DNA from: Acidobacteriota bacterium
GTDB lineage: Bacteria > Acidobacteriota > Terriglobia > Terriglobales > Acidobacteriaceae
NCBI GenBank assembly: GCA_003225005.1
Contig: QIAN01000015.1
Coordinates: forward strand, 1-64,000
Direction: 5' to 3'
DNA length: 64,000 bases
Part shown: positions 25,877-33,519 of the stretch, piece after piece
Layout: every line of letters starts with the position of its first letter
How positions within the stretch are numbered: position 1 is the first letter of the stretch
The notes under the pieces: model-generated
The model's input: only the letters and a program-made list of their open reading frames with translations
Databases searched by the model: none
What the model was told of the DNA's origin: nothing
Program-made: the position numbers and the translations under genes

Positions 25877-28201
25877 CTATTGGATGGTCACAGAAGCCTG
25901 CGCGCCGTTCACGGTGATGGCTTGCATGCCGGGATCGCGCGCTCCGCCACGAGTAATGGTCAAGGGCGTCTGCCCGTTCGACTTCGCCTGAAAAGTCATG
26001 GTTACCACCGCGCCCTGGCCCGAAACTCCGCCCGCTCCCGGTGGCCGTGTGGCCGTGATCTGCAGCGTGCCGCTGGTTTCGTCTTCGCGGTGCACGAGCG
26101 CCACAGCTTGGCCATCCTGCGAGAGGAAGCCGCCGTTGGAGACATTCACCAACTGCATCCGCGCCGGATCGTAGTTCAGTTGCACGGGCACCGAATAAAC
26201 GTTTTGCGCCCCGGAGAGGAGCAGGTTCACGACAAACGTGCCACCCTTGGTTGCGGTGATGGTTGCCGGATCAAACATAAAGCTTGCGCCGCTTGCCGAA
26301 GGAGCAGGCGATGCGGGATTCGCCGGAGCCGCATTTCCCGGAGCCGGATTTGTGGGGACTTGATTCGGGGCTTGACCTGGCGCGGGCTGCGCCGCTGGAG
26401 TTGAGGCTGCGGGAGCCGCCGCGGCCCGGTTCAAATGACGCAACTCAATCGTAGTCGAGGTACCGATATCGATTGCGCGCTGATTCATTTCATTTATATC
26501 AGCGCCGCGAATAATATGCGGGATGATGGCAAAAACAATCTCGTTTTCGCGATTATCGGAGGTGGTCTGGCTGAACAAATACTTGAGAATCGGAATCTGA
26601 GCCAGTCCAGGAATGCCGCTGAGAGATTTCGTCTGCTGGTTTTCCAGAATTCCGCCCAGAAGGTTCACTTCCCCATCTTTGAGGCGAATCTCATGCTCCA
26701 CCTTGCGCTGCCCGATGATGGGCTGAGTAATTCCGCCAATGTCCTGCGAGCCGGTGACGGCTGAGATATCCATTGAAATCTTGAGTGAAACCTCGCGTCC
26801 CGCGTGCACGTGGGGCGTAATATCAATATTGACGCCCACATCCAGATATTGAAACTGCGTGTTCACCAGCGGGTTAATTCCCACACCCCCGATGCCAGGC
26901 TGGAACGAACCGGTAGCGACAGGTACGCGGTCACCTATCTTGAGGCTAGCTTTCTGGCCGTCCAGCGCACGAATCTGCGGGTTCTGCAATAGCTTAGTAT
27001 CACTGTCACTCATCAGCGCCGACAGATTTGCTGCGGGAATGCTGACTGTGAAATCAGTAGCATTCAGGTTCCCTAACTGGTTGAGATTGAGCTGGTTGGA
27101 AGAATTGGAGGTCGGCGCAACCGTCGTCGTCCCATTCGTGGCGGTCGTAGTGGGGGTAGTGGGGGTAGTGGTATTGATATTGTTCTGTAGAGTCACTGTG
27201 GCGCTGGTCGGCGGGTTGATGCCGTAGGTATGCTTCTTGTCTTTACTCACCTGCATCACCGCGATCTCAATCATCACTTCTGGACGCGCCTTATCGAGGT
27301 CGTCCACTAACTTCTGGGCCAGCGCAATCTGATCGGGCGTTCCCCGCACCACCAGCGCATTCTGCGACAGCAGTTGTTGCACGCGCTGCACATCCAGCAC
27401 GGCGCGGATGGCGTTCACCACATCCTGCAGCTCGGTGGGCTGGGAAAGGTTCGACAGGTAGAAGGTTTTGAGAACGCTTTGCTCAAGCTCTTTGCGCTTC
27501 GCTGGGTTATCTTGGGCAACGAAAATCGTATTCGGAGTAACCGGACGCCAAAAGGTCTTCGACTCCAGCGCCGTGATCTCGAGCGCGTCCTCCAGGGTCA
27601 CGCCGTTCAACTCGACTTTGATGCGCCGCGAGGTGTAGTCAGGATCAAATAGCACATTGATGCCGGCTAACTGCCCGATAGTCTGATAAATCACCTTGGA
27701 ATCTTCCGTAAGCTTGACCGTAATGGGGACGTTCGAGATGGGAGCGAGTTCGACCGGACCTTGTGCTTCCTTCACCCTACGTTCCAGGCTGTTTGGCGGG
27801 CCGGCAGCCTGCGGCGGAGGATTCCGGGCGTCGTTAATGATCTTCAGCGTGCGATTCAGTTCCTGCTTCGCGATGAAAAGCGAGGGGTCGATGTCCAGGG
27901 CCTTGCGAAACTCAGCGACGGCCTCGTCCATGTTTCCGTCGTCACGCAGTTTCTGTCCCCGGTGTACATGCGAAGAAGCAGCCAGAAATCGCGAACGCTC
28001 GAAAGCGGCCCGGTAGCGCAAGTCCTTGGGTTTTAGGTCGTAGGCCTGCTTGTAGAAGTCGTACGCACTTTCGTAGTTTTGCCGAGCTTCGGCGTCCTGG
28101 CCCTGGTTGTACAGGCCCTTGGCTTTATCGGCGGCAGCGCCGACCAGGCTCATCATCGCTACCAGCAGCAGCAAGACCGCCGGCCGCTTCAGGCGTCTCA
28201 T
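25877..28201 (-). CDS. TPR-secretin with C-terminal cohesin domain
   Basis: The 774-residue protein starts at 28201 (GAGGAATCACGA-ATG) with a signal peptide. In order it has TPR repeats (about 30-130), an STN domain (PITVKLTEDSKVIYQTIGQL), an N1/NolW-like domain (LVVRGTPDQIALAQKLVDDL), a Thr/Asn-rich loop, the secretin pore (LLQNPQIRALDGQKASLKIG to LKYLFSQTTSDNRENEIVFA), an Ala/Pro-rich linker, and a terminal cohesin-like domain (FMFDPATITATKGGTFVVNL). Secretins form the outer-membrane ring for type II secretion or type IV pili. The cohesin end would project outward or into the periplasm and may bind a dockerin-like partner. Two pseudopilin genes follow. Confidence 0.9.
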   Translation of the reverse strand: MRRLKRPAVLLLLVAMMSLVGAAADKAKGLYNQGQDAEARQNYESAYDFYKQAYDLKPKDLRYRAAFERSRFLAASSHVHRGQKLRDDGNMDEAVAEFRKALDIDPSLFIAKQELNRTLKIINDARNPPPQAAGPPNSLERRVKEAQGPVELAPISNVPITVKLTEDSKVIYQTIGQLAGINVLFDPDYTSRRIKVELNGVTLEDALEITALESKTFWRPVTPNTIFVAQDNPAKRKELEQSVLKTFYLSNLSQPTELQDVVNAIRAVLDVQRVQQLLSQNALVVRGTPDQIALAQKLVDDLDKARPEVMIEIAVMQVSKDKKHTYGINPPTSATVTLQNNINTTTPTTPTTTATNGTTTVAPTSNSSNQLNLNQLGNLNATDFTVSIPAANLSALMSDSDTKLLQNPQIRALDGQKASLKIGDRVPVATGSFQPGIGGVGINPLVNTQFQYLDVGVNIDITPHVHAGREVSLKISMDISAVTGSQDIGGITQPIIGQRKVEHEIRLKDGEVNLLGGILENQQTKSLSGIPGLAQIPILKYLFSQTTSDNRENEIVFAIIPHIIRGADINEMNQRAIDIGTSTTIELRHLNRAAAAPAASTPAAQPAPGQAPNQVPTNPAPGNAAPANPASPAPSASGASFMFDPATITATKGGTFVVNLLLSGAQNVYSVPVQLNYDPARMQLVNVSNGGFLSQDGQAVALVHREDETSGTLQITATRPPGAGGVSGQGAVVTMTFQAKSNGQTPLTITRGGARDPGMQAITVNGAQASVTIQ

Positions 28202-28428
28202 TCGTGATTCCTCATTCGCCAGTTCTCCGGAGGATAAGCAGTTTTTCCCTACGGCCGGGCCAAAAATCTGCCTTCTGAGCCAAGGGATCATTCTCGAAGC
28301 AGAAACCGAAGTTATGGTCGCGATTATAGCATCGTGATTCCATCCTTCGAAGTGCTTGTGCATAGGCTATTTACACTCTTTGGTCTTAGGCCTCCGAGCG
28401 TCGGAACCGTGGTCTCAGCCTTCGGGCT

Positions 28429-28671
28429 TCACGCTCGGGGCCGCCGACCCGTTTCTCGAGGCTTAACCTTCTTCCCTGCAACCGGGTCGGCGACACACAT
28501 CTGCCGACAGGGCGGCTTTATCATGGGATTAGTCGGACAGGCCAGTTGTTTGTGGTACCCCTCCGAACACGTGCCCTGCGCCGAGAGTTGACAACCCTGC
28601 ACGCCAAAATAAGTAAGCGCTTGACACGCCGGCGGGCCTTCGGCCCCAAAGCCGAGCCAAACGCAGCTCAA
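28429..28671 (-). CDS. Candidate small cysteine-rich protein
   Basis: An 80-residue frame from a TTG start in a 640-base gap holds seven cysteines, with CQALTYFGVQGC, GTCSEGYHKQLACP and MIKPPCRQMCVADP, then a basic tail. The cysteine spacing and the GYHK-x-ACP-NP-MI block resemble conserved secreted or metal-binding knuckles, but there is no signal peptide, and the ribosome binding site is poor. I cannot name a family. It could be a chance frame. Confidence 0.35.
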   Translation of the reverse strand: MSCVWLGFGAEGPPACQALTYFGVQGCQLSAQGTCSEGYHKQLACPTNPMIKPPCRQMCVADPVAGKKVKPRETGRRPRA

Positions 28672-28840
28672 TTAAGACCAACAGATTCTTATGCATAGCA
28701 GATAGCTGCTGGCATTTAGTAAGGCCGATATCAAGCCCAACAGCGGCCGTTTTAGACCTAACGTCGAAGCCGATTGACTCTCCTGTGACGCCCAAAGCCC
28801 GTCTCCGACGTCATTGCGCTAAGATAACTATTCGGTCACC

Positions 28841-29368
28841 ATGCCCCGCCAATCTGCACACCCAACCAAGCCCAGCGCGGAGAAGAATCCGCGTCGAGAC
28901 CCTACATCCTCGGGACAACGCGACGCCGCCGTTAACAGGATCGCTTCACATAACTATTTCTTGCTGGAAAAATTTGAATGTGGACTGGTTCTTACCGGAA
29001 CTGAGGTGAAATCGGTCCGGGCTGGCCACTCCAACCTCAAGGATGCATACGGCCTGGTCAAAGACGGCGAGATCTGGCTGCTCAACGCCCATATCGGCCC
29101 CTACGAGCACGGCAACATCTTCAATCACGCTCCGCTGCGTACCCGCAAGCTGCTCATGCACAAGGAAGAGATCCGAAAGTTGATCGGCAAGACGCAACAA
29201 AAAGGACAGACCCTCATTCCCACCCGGATGTACTTCAAGAATGGCAAAGTTAAGGTGGAACTCGCGCTAGCCAAGGGCAAGCAACTCTGGGACAAACGCG
29301 AAACGGAACGCCGCAGGACGGCCGACAAGGAAGCACGGGAAGCAATTAGCCGAAGCCGGAAGACCTAA
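28841..29368 (+). CDS. smpB: SsrA (tmRNA)-binding protein
   Basis: SmpB binds tmRNA and brings it to stalled ribosomes for trans-translation. Family blocks are present: NYFLLEKFECGLVLTGTEVK, SVRAGHSNLKDAYGLVKDGE, RTRKLLMHKEEIRKL, GQTLIPTRMYFKNGKVKVEL and the C-terminal KGKQLWDKRETERRR helix that enters the mRNA channel. The N-terminus is extended by about 30 basic and Ser/Pro-rich residues, so an internal start near the conserved part is possible. No tmRNA gene is seen nearby. Confidence 0.93.
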   Translation: MPRQSAHPTKPSAEKNPRRDPTSSGQRDAAVNRIASHNYFLLEKFECGLVLTGTEVKSVRAGHSNLKDAYGLVKDGEIWLLNAHIGPYEHGNIFNHAPLRTRKLLMHKEEIRKLIGKTQQKGQTLIPTRMYFKNGKVKVELALAKGKQLWDKRETERRRTADKEAREAISRSRKT

Positions 29369-29484
29369 GCGACAAGAACAATGTGGGGACAGCTGCCCCT
29401 CGGCTGTCCAGCCCGGCCATTTGCGGGACTCGGCCCACCTTGCAACCGCGAGCGATGATGGGTTGGTGATGTAAGGCGGTTAAA

Positions 29485-30047
29485 ATGGGTTGTCATTCCG
29501 AGGTTACGCCGGCGAGCGGCAGCGCGACGTCGACACTCGCCTTGACGGCCTCCGCCGGCGCAAACACCGGCAATGCCCCGGTTACCGTGACAGGAATCTC
29601 CGGAGCGCTCACTCACAGCACGACCATCGCCTTGACGGTAAAATTCGTCCGTGGGATTGCAGACGGCGGTTTACGCTCCACACTCAAAGCGCCAAAGTGC
29701 TTGAATGCAGGGTCGGGTTGTGACTCCGGTCGGTCGCTGCTGCTCGGACGCGACACGATGTCCGGAGGAGCCGAGCCGAATCAACCCAATACCATCAACA
29801 ACTCGTGCGCTAAGGGCACCTCGGGAACATTCCACTTCTCGTACTGGCCCCTACGACGGGCAGGAGGCGCGCAGGTTCAGAACAGCTCCGGCGCCACGCT
29901 GGCACAGATCATGAAGGTCGCGTCAAACGCTCAAGTATGGACACAGGTGACGTACGATCTGACGACTTGCAAGGGACGATCATCAAGACGGGTATGGGGG
30001 GACTGACTTACATATATCTGGATGATGTCAGCGTAACCGTGCAATAG
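29485..30047 (+). pseudogene. Remnant of an Ig-like repeat surface protein
   Basis: Pieces in different frames recall large acidobacterial exported proteins with Ig-like (BACON/putative Ig) repeats. The first frame gives STLALTASAGANTGNAPVTV and the Ig-like end GALTHSTTIALTVKF. Later pieces read SGTFHFSYWP, AQVQNSSGATLAQIMKVASN and QVWTQVTYDLTT. A further frame ends LQGTIIKTGMGGLTYIYLDD, then VSVTVQ and a stop at 30047, a typical C-terminal carbohydrate-binding-like sandwich. At least two frame changes and missing segments show that it is dead. No signal peptide remains. Confidence 0.55.
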
Positions 30048-30086
30048 CGTTCTGGTTTTGCTCACAGCTTATGCGGCGTCGTTTTT

Positions 30087-30539
30087 TTGCACGGGACAGC
30101 CTGGGGTGCGGTCGGTTTCTCTCATCACAACGGGCGTACCATAGACAGCCAGAGACCATTCGCATGGCAAGACTCCGCGCGCTCCAGCCAAATTGAGGTC
30201 CTCATTAAAACCGTTAACCTCAAGACCGACATGCCGCTGGTTCATGAAGCTCTGCAACGCCTGGATCGCGAACTTGCGCTGGCCCGCCAGCAAAGATGCA
30301 CAGTTCTGAAACTGATCCACGGATATGGCTCGACTGGTGCCGGAGGCGACATTCGCATCGCGGTACAAAAGCGCTTGTACGAGATGGCACAGAATGGCCA
30401 GATTCGCGCCTGCATCTACGGGGAGAACTGGTCGAAGTCGAATGAAGAAGCTTGGAAGTTGCTGCAAGAGCACTCGGATCTGAAGACTGACGCCGATGTT
30501 GGACGAGCAAACCGCGGAATCACGATTGTCCTGCTTTGA
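30087..30539 (+). CDS. Smr-domain-like protein
   Basis: The conserved part lies after residue 40: TVNLKTDMPLVHEALQRLDR, then VLKLIHGYGSTGAGGDIRIA, which matches the Smr (MutS2 C-terminal-type) nuclease fold with its HGxG motif. The usual LDxH motif is replaced by VNLKTD. The C-terminal half (RACIYGENWSKSNEEAWKLL) is outside the minimal domain. Smr domains cleave RNA or branched DNA; activity of this form is uncertain. The start (TTG at 30087) has no clear ribosome binding site and may be wrong. Confidence 0.65.
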   Translation: MHGTAWGAVGFSHHNGRTIDSQRPFAWQDSARSSQIEVLIKTVNLKTDMPLVHEALQRLDRELALARQQRCTVLKLIHGYGSTGAGGDIRIAVQKRLYEMAQNGQIRACIYGENWSKSNEEAWKLLQEHSDLKTDADVGRANRGITIVLL

Positions 30540-30671
30540 ACCCTGCGGGATGGAAGCAATTCCCGGTGGGCAAGCACTATCCTGCGATGTATCAGGACTA
30601 AGGGATTCGACCGGCGGCGTCTGCAGCAAACACCTCATTGACCGCCGCCGCTTCCCTGCTCTAATGGTCAA

Positions 30672-32342
30672 GTGGCCGTTTCCGCACGAACTCCACCTGA
30701 AGGTTCCAAGCCCGCCCACTCCCAGCTCAAGATCGTTCGCCGCGGCCGCCCATCCCGGAGATGGCGCTGGATCTTAGGAATTCTGTTATTGCTTCTGATT
30801 CTCGTGGCGCTGTGTGTGCGCCTTGTGATTGCCCGCGCCGAACCCATTCTTCGGACTCGCGTCATTGAGACCCTGTCCACGCGCTTCAAGAGCCGAGTCG
30901 AACTGGCTGGCATTCGCGTCTCGATCATCAACGGATTGGAAGTATCCGGCGAAGGGCTGCGGGTTTACGGCGCCACAGACCCCAACCCCTACGAGCCGGG
31001 CGTGCAATCGTTGCTCGGCGTCCAGGAATTCCGTTTTCATACCGGGCTGCGCAATCTGTTTCGCGAGCCGATGCACGTCGAGACAGTTTATGTAAAAGGA
31101 TTAGTCCTCAACATTCCGCCCAGAGAAAATCGTCAGGAAATGCGTGCCATGCGGTCGCGCACCGGAAAAATGAGTATCGCGGTCGATCAATTCGTGTGCA
31201 AGGAAGCGAAGCTGCTCATCAACACCTTGAAGCCCGGCAGGCCACCGCTCGAATTCGACATCAGCGACTTAACCCTCAAGGACATTGGGCCGCACCAACC
31301 GTTTCACTTTGATGCGACCCTGGTGAATCCGAAGCCGGTCGGAAATATTCAGTCGACAGGGCTGTTCGGGCCGTTGCTCGAATACAGTCCCCGCAACACG
31401 GCCGTTCAGGGACAATATTCCTTCAGAGCAGCGGATCTCAGCACGCTCAAGGGCATCAAGGGAATTCTCTCGTCAACTGGTGCGTACTCAGGAACGCTGG
31501 GCCGGATCGTGGTCGAAGGCAAAACCGATACTCCCGATTTTCGCGTCGCGGTAAGTGGCCATCGGGTTGCCCTTCACACTGATTTCCATGCCATCGTCGA
31601 TGGAACGAGCGGAGATACATATCTCGAACCGGTCAAAGCGGCGTTCCTGCATTCTTCTTTCACCGCCACGGGCAAGGTGATTCGACTGATTGGGAACGTC
31701 GGTCATGACATTGAACTAAATGTCGTCTTGACGGGGGCGCGGATTGAAGACCTGCTGCAGTTAGGGGTACGCACTGATCCGCCTGTCATGAATGGCGCAG
31801 TGGAAATGCAAACGAAAATGAGCCTTTTGCCCGGGCCCGACGACGTAGCCAACCGCTTGCAACTTCGCGGCAATTTCCACGTTCCCGACGCATCTTTCGC
31901 CAACGAAAAGCTGCAAGGGCGAATCGACGACCTCAGCCTGCTGAGTCGGGGCAAACCGAAGCTGGCTCGAGAGCACCTCCAGCAAGATGTCTCCTCAGAC
32001 TTGCGCGGCGTCTTTCGCCTACGCGACGGCGTGCTGGATTTCTCTTTTCTCCATTTTCAGATACCCGGAACTCACGCCGATATGACCGGCCAGTACACTC
32101 TCGACGGCAGCATATTCGATTTCCACGGAAACTTGCGGCTGGACGCGAAGCTCTCGCAGATGACAACTGGCTGGAAATCAATCCTGCTGAAACCTGTCGA
32201 TCCGTTTTTCAGCAAGAACCGCGCGGGCACTCAAGTGCCTTTCAAAGTCACCGGCACTCGGTCTGAGCCTCACTTCGGCCTCGACTTTCACCATAAAGCC
32301 GAAAGCCGCAACGATCGCAGCGAAACGGCGCCCGACCACTAG
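30672..32342 (+). CDS. AsmA-like membrane-anchored protein
   Basis: The 556-residue protein has a basic N-terminus and one membrane segment (WILGILLLLLILVALCVRLV), then a long periplasmic part rich in beta strands, with repeated AsmA-like blocks such as FKSRVELAGIRVSIINGLEV and LRGVFRLRDGVLDFSFLHFQ. It ends in PFKVTGTRSEPHFGLDFHHK, a pattern shared by AsmA/DUF748 proteins. These form hydrophobic-groove bridges thought to carry phospholipids to the outer membrane. The start is GTG with a weak site. It is convergent with a membrane protein gene. Confidence 0.75.
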   Translation: MAVSARTPPEGSKPAHSQLKIVRRGRPSRRWRWILGILLLLLILVALCVRLVIARAEPILRTRVIETLSTRFKSRVELAGIRVSIINGLEVSGEGLRVYGATDPNPYEPGVQSLLGVQEFRFHTGLRNLFREPMHVETVYVKGLVLNIPPRENRQEMRAMRSRTGKMSIAVDQFVCKEAKLLINTLKPGRPPLEFDISDLTLKDIGPHQPFHFDATLVNPKPVGNIQSTGLFGPLLEYSPRNTAVQGQYSFRAADLSTLKGIKGILSSTGAYSGTLGRIVVEGKTDTPDFRVAVSGHRVALHTDFHAIVDGTSGDTYLEPVKAAFLHSSFTATGKVIRLIGNVGHDIELNVVLTGARIEDLLQLGVRTDPPVMNGAVEMQTKMSLLPGPDDVANRLQLRGNFHVPDASFANEKLQGRIDDLSLLSRGKPKLAREHLQQDVSSDLRGVFRLRDGVLDFSFLHFQIPGTHADMTGQYTLDGSIFDFHGNLRLDAKLSQMTTGWKSILLKPVDPFFSKNRAGTQVPFKVTGTRSEPHFGLDFHHKAESRNDRSETAPDH

Positions 32343-32370
32343 ACTCGTTTAACGCTAAAAACGACCCGAG

Positions 32371-32420
32371 CTTCATCGCAGCGTTCTCTGCGGCTGTGGT
32401 TCGCGCTCTCTGCGATTGAG
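32371..32420. repeat. Copy of the CGCAGAGAACGC-type dispersed repeat
   Basis: Short alternations of CTCTGCG/CGCAGAG type (CATCGCAGCGTTCTCTGCGG, then CGCGCTCTCTGCGATTGAG) fill the convergent gap after the AsmA-like gene. The same theme recurs at 37.5, 38.56, 42.2, 43.7 and 44.8 kb. Confidence 0.6.
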
Positions 32421-32445
32421 ACTTCACCTGGCGGACCGCTATGAC

Positions 32446-33480
32446 CTACGATTCTTGCGGCGCAATCGGCGTAGGCGGAATCAGAGGAGGCACCAAGGGC
32501 TCGGGCACAACAGCAACCGGTGGAGGCTCGGGGATGATCGGCTGCAGCGCGACCACCGGCACCATGTTCTCCTCGTAATAGGCAACGGCGACAGCGCGCT
32601 GCCAGAATCGGGGGATCAGCAATAGCAGCAGTGTCGCCTGACCGGCGAGAAATGCCTTGAAGACGCTTTCTGTCGGCACGAACCGCAGCCAAACCCAAAG
32701 CCCCGCGAACAGCACCAGACCAGCCACAACAGAAATTACAAAATAACTCATGAACAAGCGAAACAGGCCGCGCCACGTGTGCCGAAAGCCTGCAGCAATG
32801 GACTTGCGAACGGCGCCCTGATCGCTCAAGACTACATCCGTCTGCGCCAGATCAAACCAAATGCGGATTACGGTCATAACCAGAAGGATCACGAACAAGG
32901 TTGCCATGGAAACTGAAAATGGCAGCACCTCAATCGTGCTCTCCGTGGCCTTCTTCAGCAGCGCAGCCCGGGCCGCGAACAAGAGTCCCGACACGATGCC
33001 GGCGACGATGGCAAAGATGATCAGCAGCCGGAGGAAGCGCCACAAGTTGCGGCCGCAGGAACGGAAAAATTCATCCCGTGACAGCCGGGTTTCCAACGTG
33101 TATCTGTCGAAGACGCCGGAGGTAAAGGCGCCCTCGCGCGCCAGCCCGTATGGCGACGCATATCCTTGCAGCACGCCGGGCAAAAACAGCGCGGTCGCCA
33201 GAAAGAACGCAACCGAGAAAAGTAAAGCCGACAACCCGGAAGATACCGTTGGCCCAAACTCCGGCCGCGCAAACATTTCTCCGAAGACAGCCAGGTCGAA
33301 ACCATGCAGCAGCCGATCGGCATACAGACTGTGGTCGAGCACGGTCCGGGCCTGCGTGACGAAGCTGACGGTGCCGAACAATCCAAGCAATAGGTTGAGC
33401 AGATAGAACCAGACGATGTAGCGTTTGTTGCGCGTCACCATGCCGGCGCCACTGCCGAGCAGGCTTTTGTTTTCTGCCAT
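32446..33480 (-). CDS. Hypothetical multi-pass membrane protein
   Basis: The 344-residue protein has six or more hydrophobic helices, e.g. IVWFYLLNLLLGLFGTVSFV, SGLSALLFSVAFFLATALFL, LRLLIIFAIVAGIVSGLLFA and FVISVVAGLVLFAGLWVWLR, and a proline-rich C-terminal tail (PEPPPVAVVPEPLVPPLIPP). GGAGAAGAAA precedes the ATG. No family name is certain; the layout recalls uncharacterised DUF-type bacterial membrane proteins. The M1 peptidase gene upstream ends 40 bases before its start region, so the two are probably co-transcribed. Confidence 0.75.
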   Translation of the reverse strand: MAENKSLLGSGAGMVTRNKRYIVWFYLLNLLLGLFGTVSFVTQARTVLDHSLYADRLLHGFDLAVFGEMFARPEFGPTVSSGLSALLFSVAFFLATALFLPGVLQGYASPYGLAREGAFTSGVFDRYTLETRLSRDEFFRSCGRNLWRFLRLLIIFAIVAGIVSGLLFAARAALLKKATESTIEVLPFSVSMATLFVILLVMTVIRIWFDLAQTDVVLSDQGAVRKSIAAGFRHTWRGLFRLFMSYFVISVVAGLVLFAGLWVWLRFVPTESVFKAFLAGQATLLLLLIPRFWQRAVAVAYYEENMVPVVALQPIIPEPPPVAVVPEPLVPPLIPPTPIAPQES

Positions 33481-33519
33481 TTTCTTCTCCGTGCTGGTTC
33501 GATCCTTCTCGCCTATTGG

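Noticed and set aside
27140-27190. GTAGTGGGG-type short repeats
   Set aside because: They encode a Thr/Pro-rich loop of the secretin.
28202-28840. Possible tmRNA gene near smpB
   Set aside because: No tRNA-like 3' end, CCA or tag reading frame could be found on either strand.
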